Below are positions 61,655-64,000 of a DNA stretch of 64,000 nucleotides, piece by piece. Origin of the DNA: Rhodoferax sp. (GTDB lineage Bacteria; Pseudomonadota; Gammaproteobacteria; Burkholderiales; Burkholderiaceae_C). How positions within the stretch are numbered: position 1 is the stretch's first letter; the number at the start of each line of letters is the position of its first letter. The DNA lies in contig JACKLK010000001.1 in assembly GCA_024236015.1 (NCBI GenBank), forward strand, positions 434,001-498,000, given 5' to 3'. Below the pieces are notes generated by a model. The model had not been told where the DNA came from and ran no database searches. It saw nothing but the letters and a program-made list of their open reading frames with translations. A program made the translations under genes and the position numbers.

Positions 61655-62500
61655 TCAGCCGGCCTCGGGCAGGCGCCGCAGGTACTCGGGCACCAGGCGC
61701 ATCAGGTCCTTGGCACCGACGGCGGCGTAGTGCAGGGTCTGTTCGTGCGACAAGGCGACGTCGGACATGCCTTCGGCCAGATTGGTGATGGTGGCAATCG
61801 CCAGCACGTCCAGCCCGCAATGGCGCGCCGAGATGACCTCGGGCACGGTGGACATGCCGACCACGTCGGCGCCCAGCGTGCGCATCATCCGGATCTCGGC
61901 CGGGGTCTCGAAACTGGGCCCGCTGGTGGCCAGGTACACGCCTTCGTGCCACGCGATGCCCAACGCCCGGGCGGACTGCTGCAACACCTGGCGCAGGCCG
62001 GCGTCGTAGGCATTGGCCATGCTGATGAAGCGCGCGCCGAATCGCTCGTCGTTGGCGCCGATCAGCGGGTTGCCCGGCAGCAGGTTGATGTGGTCGGTCA
62101 ATGCCACCAGGCTGCCGGGGCCGACCTCGGGGCGCAGCGATCCCGCCGCGCAGGTCAGCACGATGGATGTGCAGCCGATCAGCTTGAAGGTGCGGATGGC
62201 CGAGGTCATCACGTCGGCGCCCTTGCCTTCGTAGAAGTGGCTGCGGCCCTTCATGCACAACACCGCCACGTCGCCGAGCCGGCCGCACAGCAATTCGCCG
62301 GCATGGCCCTGCACCGTGGACACCGGAAAGCCGGGCAGGTCGCGGTAGGCGATGGTCACCGGGTCGGCGATCTGGTCGGCCAGGCCACCCAGGCCCGAGC
62401 CCAGCACCATGGCCACGCGCGGCTGGAAGTCGGGCAGGCGCTGGCGCAACACGGCGACGGCGTCGAACGGGAGTTGACTGCTGGGGTGGGTGTCGGTCAT
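61655..62500 (-). CDS. xapA: Purine nucleoside phosphorylase (trimeric, XapA/PNP type)
   Basis: This enzyme cleaves purine (deoxy)nucleosides with phosphate to base and (deoxy)ribose 1-phosphate. The 281-residue length and motifs are those of the trimeric PNP family: VLGSGLGGLAD, PGFPVSTVQGHAG, CMKGRSHFYEG, and VGMSTVPEVISARHCGLDV. I start at the Met at 62500; the longer frame to 62524 adds MAQPNPHR with no homology. It heads the operon xapA-deoB-deoC-ALDH16. The family includes XapA and mammalian-type PNP, so the exact symbol is tentative. Confidence 0.9.
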   Translation of the reverse strand: MTDTHPSSQLPFDAVAVLRQRLPDFQPRVAMVLGSGLGGLADQIADPVTIAYRDLPGFPVSTVQGHAGELLCGRLGDVAVLCMKGRSHFYEGKGADVMTSAIRTFKLIGCTSIVLTCAAGSLRPEVGPGSLVALTDHINLLPGNPLIGANDERFGARFISMANAYDAGLRQVLQQSARALGIAWHEGVYLATSGPSFETPAEIRMMRTLGADVVGMSTVPEVISARHCGLDVLAIATITNLAEGMSDVALSHEQTLHYAAVGAKDLMRLVPEYLRRLPEAG

Positions 62501-62698
62501 GCGGTGTGGGTTCGGTTGCGCCACGAGGGCCCCTGTGGCCGGGACGCGTTCAGCGCATTGTCCCCGATTCGATGCCCCATGTCGGCCTGTCGACGCGCCG
62601 CGCCCGGTCGGGAACGGCAGGGCGCACCACGCGCCGCGAACGCGGCCCCAACCACATGCGTTACAGTTCCTCGACAGGCCCAGGACCCCGCATCGCCC

Positions 62699-64000
62699 AT
62701 GTCAGCACCGAAACAACACCCCCATTTCATCACGTCGCTGCAGGGGGAGTTGTACGACTGGCGCTTGTGGACGGCGCGTGCGGTGGTGCTGGCGTTCGCC
62801 AGCATGGCGGGCCTGACCGTGGTGCTCTTCACCTGGATGTGCGAGTTCGCCTTCGAGCATTTTCGAAGCGTGGAGCGGGAATACTGGTGGTCGCCGTTGC
62901 TGTGGACACCGGTGCTGACGGCCGTCATCGTCTGGCTGACCCGCCGTTTCGCGCCCGGTGCCGCCGGCTCCGGCATTCCGCAGGTGATGGCGGCGCTGGC
63001 GCCGGAGGTGCACGCGCCGGTGCGGCATTTCTTCGTCTCGATCTGGCTCACGATCTCCAAGATGGTGCTGACCGCGCTGGGCATGCTGGCCGGCCTGTCG
63101 CTGGGCCGCGAAGGCCCGTCGGTGCAGGTCGGCGCCGGTGTCATGCACAGTTGCCGCCACTGGTTGCCCAAACGCGGCGTCGTCTCCGACCACGGCCTGC
63201 TGATCGCCGGCGGCGCGGCGGGCATCGCGGCGGCGTTCAACACGCCGCTGGGCGGCATCATGTTCGCGATCGAGGAACTCTCGCGCCGGCCCGAGCAACG
63301 CAGCAACGGCCTGATCATGGCGGCCATCGTGCTGGGCGGCCTGATGTCGGTATCGGTCTATGGCAACAGCAGTTATTTCGGCATCGTCGGTGCGATCCGG
63401 GTCGACCGGCTGGACCTGCACATGTTGTGGCCGGGCCTGCTGGTCACGATTGCCTGCGGCCTGGCCGGCGGACTGTTCGCACGGCTGCTCATCGTGTCGC
63501 TGTCGGGCCAGTCGACCGACTGGTTCAGTCGCACCCGGGCCCGTTTCCCGGTGCGCTTCGCGGCGCTGTGCGGGTTGCTGGTGGCGGTGATCGGCGTGGC
63601 CAGCAACGGATCGATCTTCGGCAGTGGCTTCATGCACACCCGCGCCCTGCTCGATGGCGTCGACGAGTCGTTCGGACTGTTTTTCCTGCTCAAGTTCCTG
63701 GCCACCTGGATCACGACCTGGGCCGGCGTGCCGGCCGGCATCTTCGCGCCCTCGCTGGCCATCGGCGGCGGCATCGGCAGCGACATGGCGCAGTTGCTGC
63801 TCGGCGTGTCGTCGACCACCCTGATCGCGGTCGGCATGGCAGCCTTCCTGGCCGCGGTGACCCAGGCGCCGATGACCTCGTTCATCATCGTGATGGAGAT
63901 GGTCGACGGCCACGGCCTGGTGCTCAGCCTGATGGCCGCCGCCTTGCTGGCCAGCGGCATCTCGCGCCTGGTCAGTGCGCCGCTGTATGCGGCGCTGGCC
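62699..64000 (+). CDS. ClC-family chloride channel/antiporter (partial)
   Basis: A ClC-type anion transporter in the inner membrane; the first 434 codons are in the window and the frame runs off the right edge. The selectivity-filter motifs are GSGIPQ, GREGP (with the gating Glu) and GIFAPS, and about ten hydrophobic segments are seen. ITQAPMTSFIIVMEMV-like sequence, read here as VTQAPMTSFIIVMEM, is the conserved late helix. I cannot tell a channel from a Cl-/H+ exchanger, although bacterial members are mostly exchangers. The 198-bp gap to xapA is a divergent promoter region. Confidence 0.93.
   Translation, partial: MSAPKQHPHFITSLQGELYDWRLWTARAVVLAFASMAGLTVVLFTWMCEFAFEHFRSVEREYWWSPLLWTPVLTAVIVWLTRRFAPGAAGSGIPQVMAALAPEVHAPVRHFFVSIWLTISKMVLTALGMLAGLSLGREGPSVQVGAGVMHSCRHWLPKRGVVSDHGLLIAGGAAGIAAAFNTPLGGIMFAIEELSRRPEQRSNGLIMAAIVLGGLMSVSVYGNSSYFGIVGAIRVDRLDLHMLWPGLLVTIACGLAGGLFARLLIVSLSGQSTDWFSRTRARFPVRFAALCGLLVAVIGVASNGSIFGSGFMHTRALLDGVDESFGLFFLLKFLATWITTWAGVPAGIFAPSLAIGGGIGSDMAQLLLGVSSTTLIAVGMAAFLAAVTQAPMTSFIIVMEMVDGHGLVLSLMAAALLASGISRLVSAPLYAALA

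Overview
The window is GC-rich, densely coded betaproteobacterial chromosome. The order Burkholderiales is suggested by a sigma factor-DUF3619-DUF3106-RDD operon, orphan Bug/TctC binding proteins, an ilvB-ilvN-ilvC-pssA-leuA string, two different LeuA types side by side, and aat-bpt N-degron genes. I cannot name a species; an Alcaligenaceae- or Comamonadaceae-like chromosome is an inference. All calls come from reading motifs and gene order; no database search was run.

Core block 1 (1-26.6 kb). On the minus strand: molybdenum cofactor genes mobA (cut by the window edge) and moaA, an aldehyde dehydrogenase, and a proton-pumping pyrophosphatase hppA with a strong terminator. Then soluble ppa, an alpha/beta hydrolase, a GST, a FemAB-like acyltransferase, nadE and a PII gene. 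A tightly overlapping minus-strand operon runs sigma factor-DUF3619-DUF3106-RDD-dgkA-LOG protein. Next is the branched-chain amino acid block ilvB-ilvN-ilvC, pssA, a leu leader-peptide attenuator, leuA (type 2) and a second leuA (type 1). A PBP7-type endopeptidase and the operon aat-bpt-iclR follow. The block ends at an intact tRNA-Pro(TGG).

Accessory block (26.6-47.7 kb). The 3' 48 bases of tRNA-Pro recur perfectly at 41.02 kb and with four changes at 47.65 kb, so two related elements appear to be integrated in tandem. Each has a decayed tyrosine integrase next to the tRNA-side repeat, and the two share a 111-bp flank on the far side. Element 1 carries IS remnants and a ten-kilobase catabolic operon (hyuA, hyuB, two TctC binding proteins, an EthD-like protein, an M81 peptidase, an Old Yellow Enzyme homologue, an SDR) with a divergent LysR regulator. 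Element 2 carries an IS5-type transposase with an internal stop, a 1126-residue AT-rich secreted protein combining a cysteine-peptidase-like region with two DUF1566 domains, and a PEP-CTERM-like protein. tRNA-Arg(TCT) follows 36 bases after the last repeat, so tRNA-Pro and tRNA-Arg were probably neighbours before the insertions.

Block 3 (47.8-64 kb). First comes a patchy stretch: a cold-shock/DUF1294 fusion, a DUF4124-like protein, 630 bases without a gene, and a recombination scar joining an N-terminally truncated aldehyde dehydrogenase to the last 36 codons of a livF-type gene. Core genes then resume: a CnbZ/RidA-like protein, a methyltransferase, nfeD-floA-small membrane protein, a degenerate HD-GYP protein, and the deoxynucleoside salvage set xapA-deoB-deoC followed by a two-domain ALDH16-type dehydrogenase that could oxidise the acetaldehyde made by DeoC. 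A ClC-type chloride transporter runs off the right edge.
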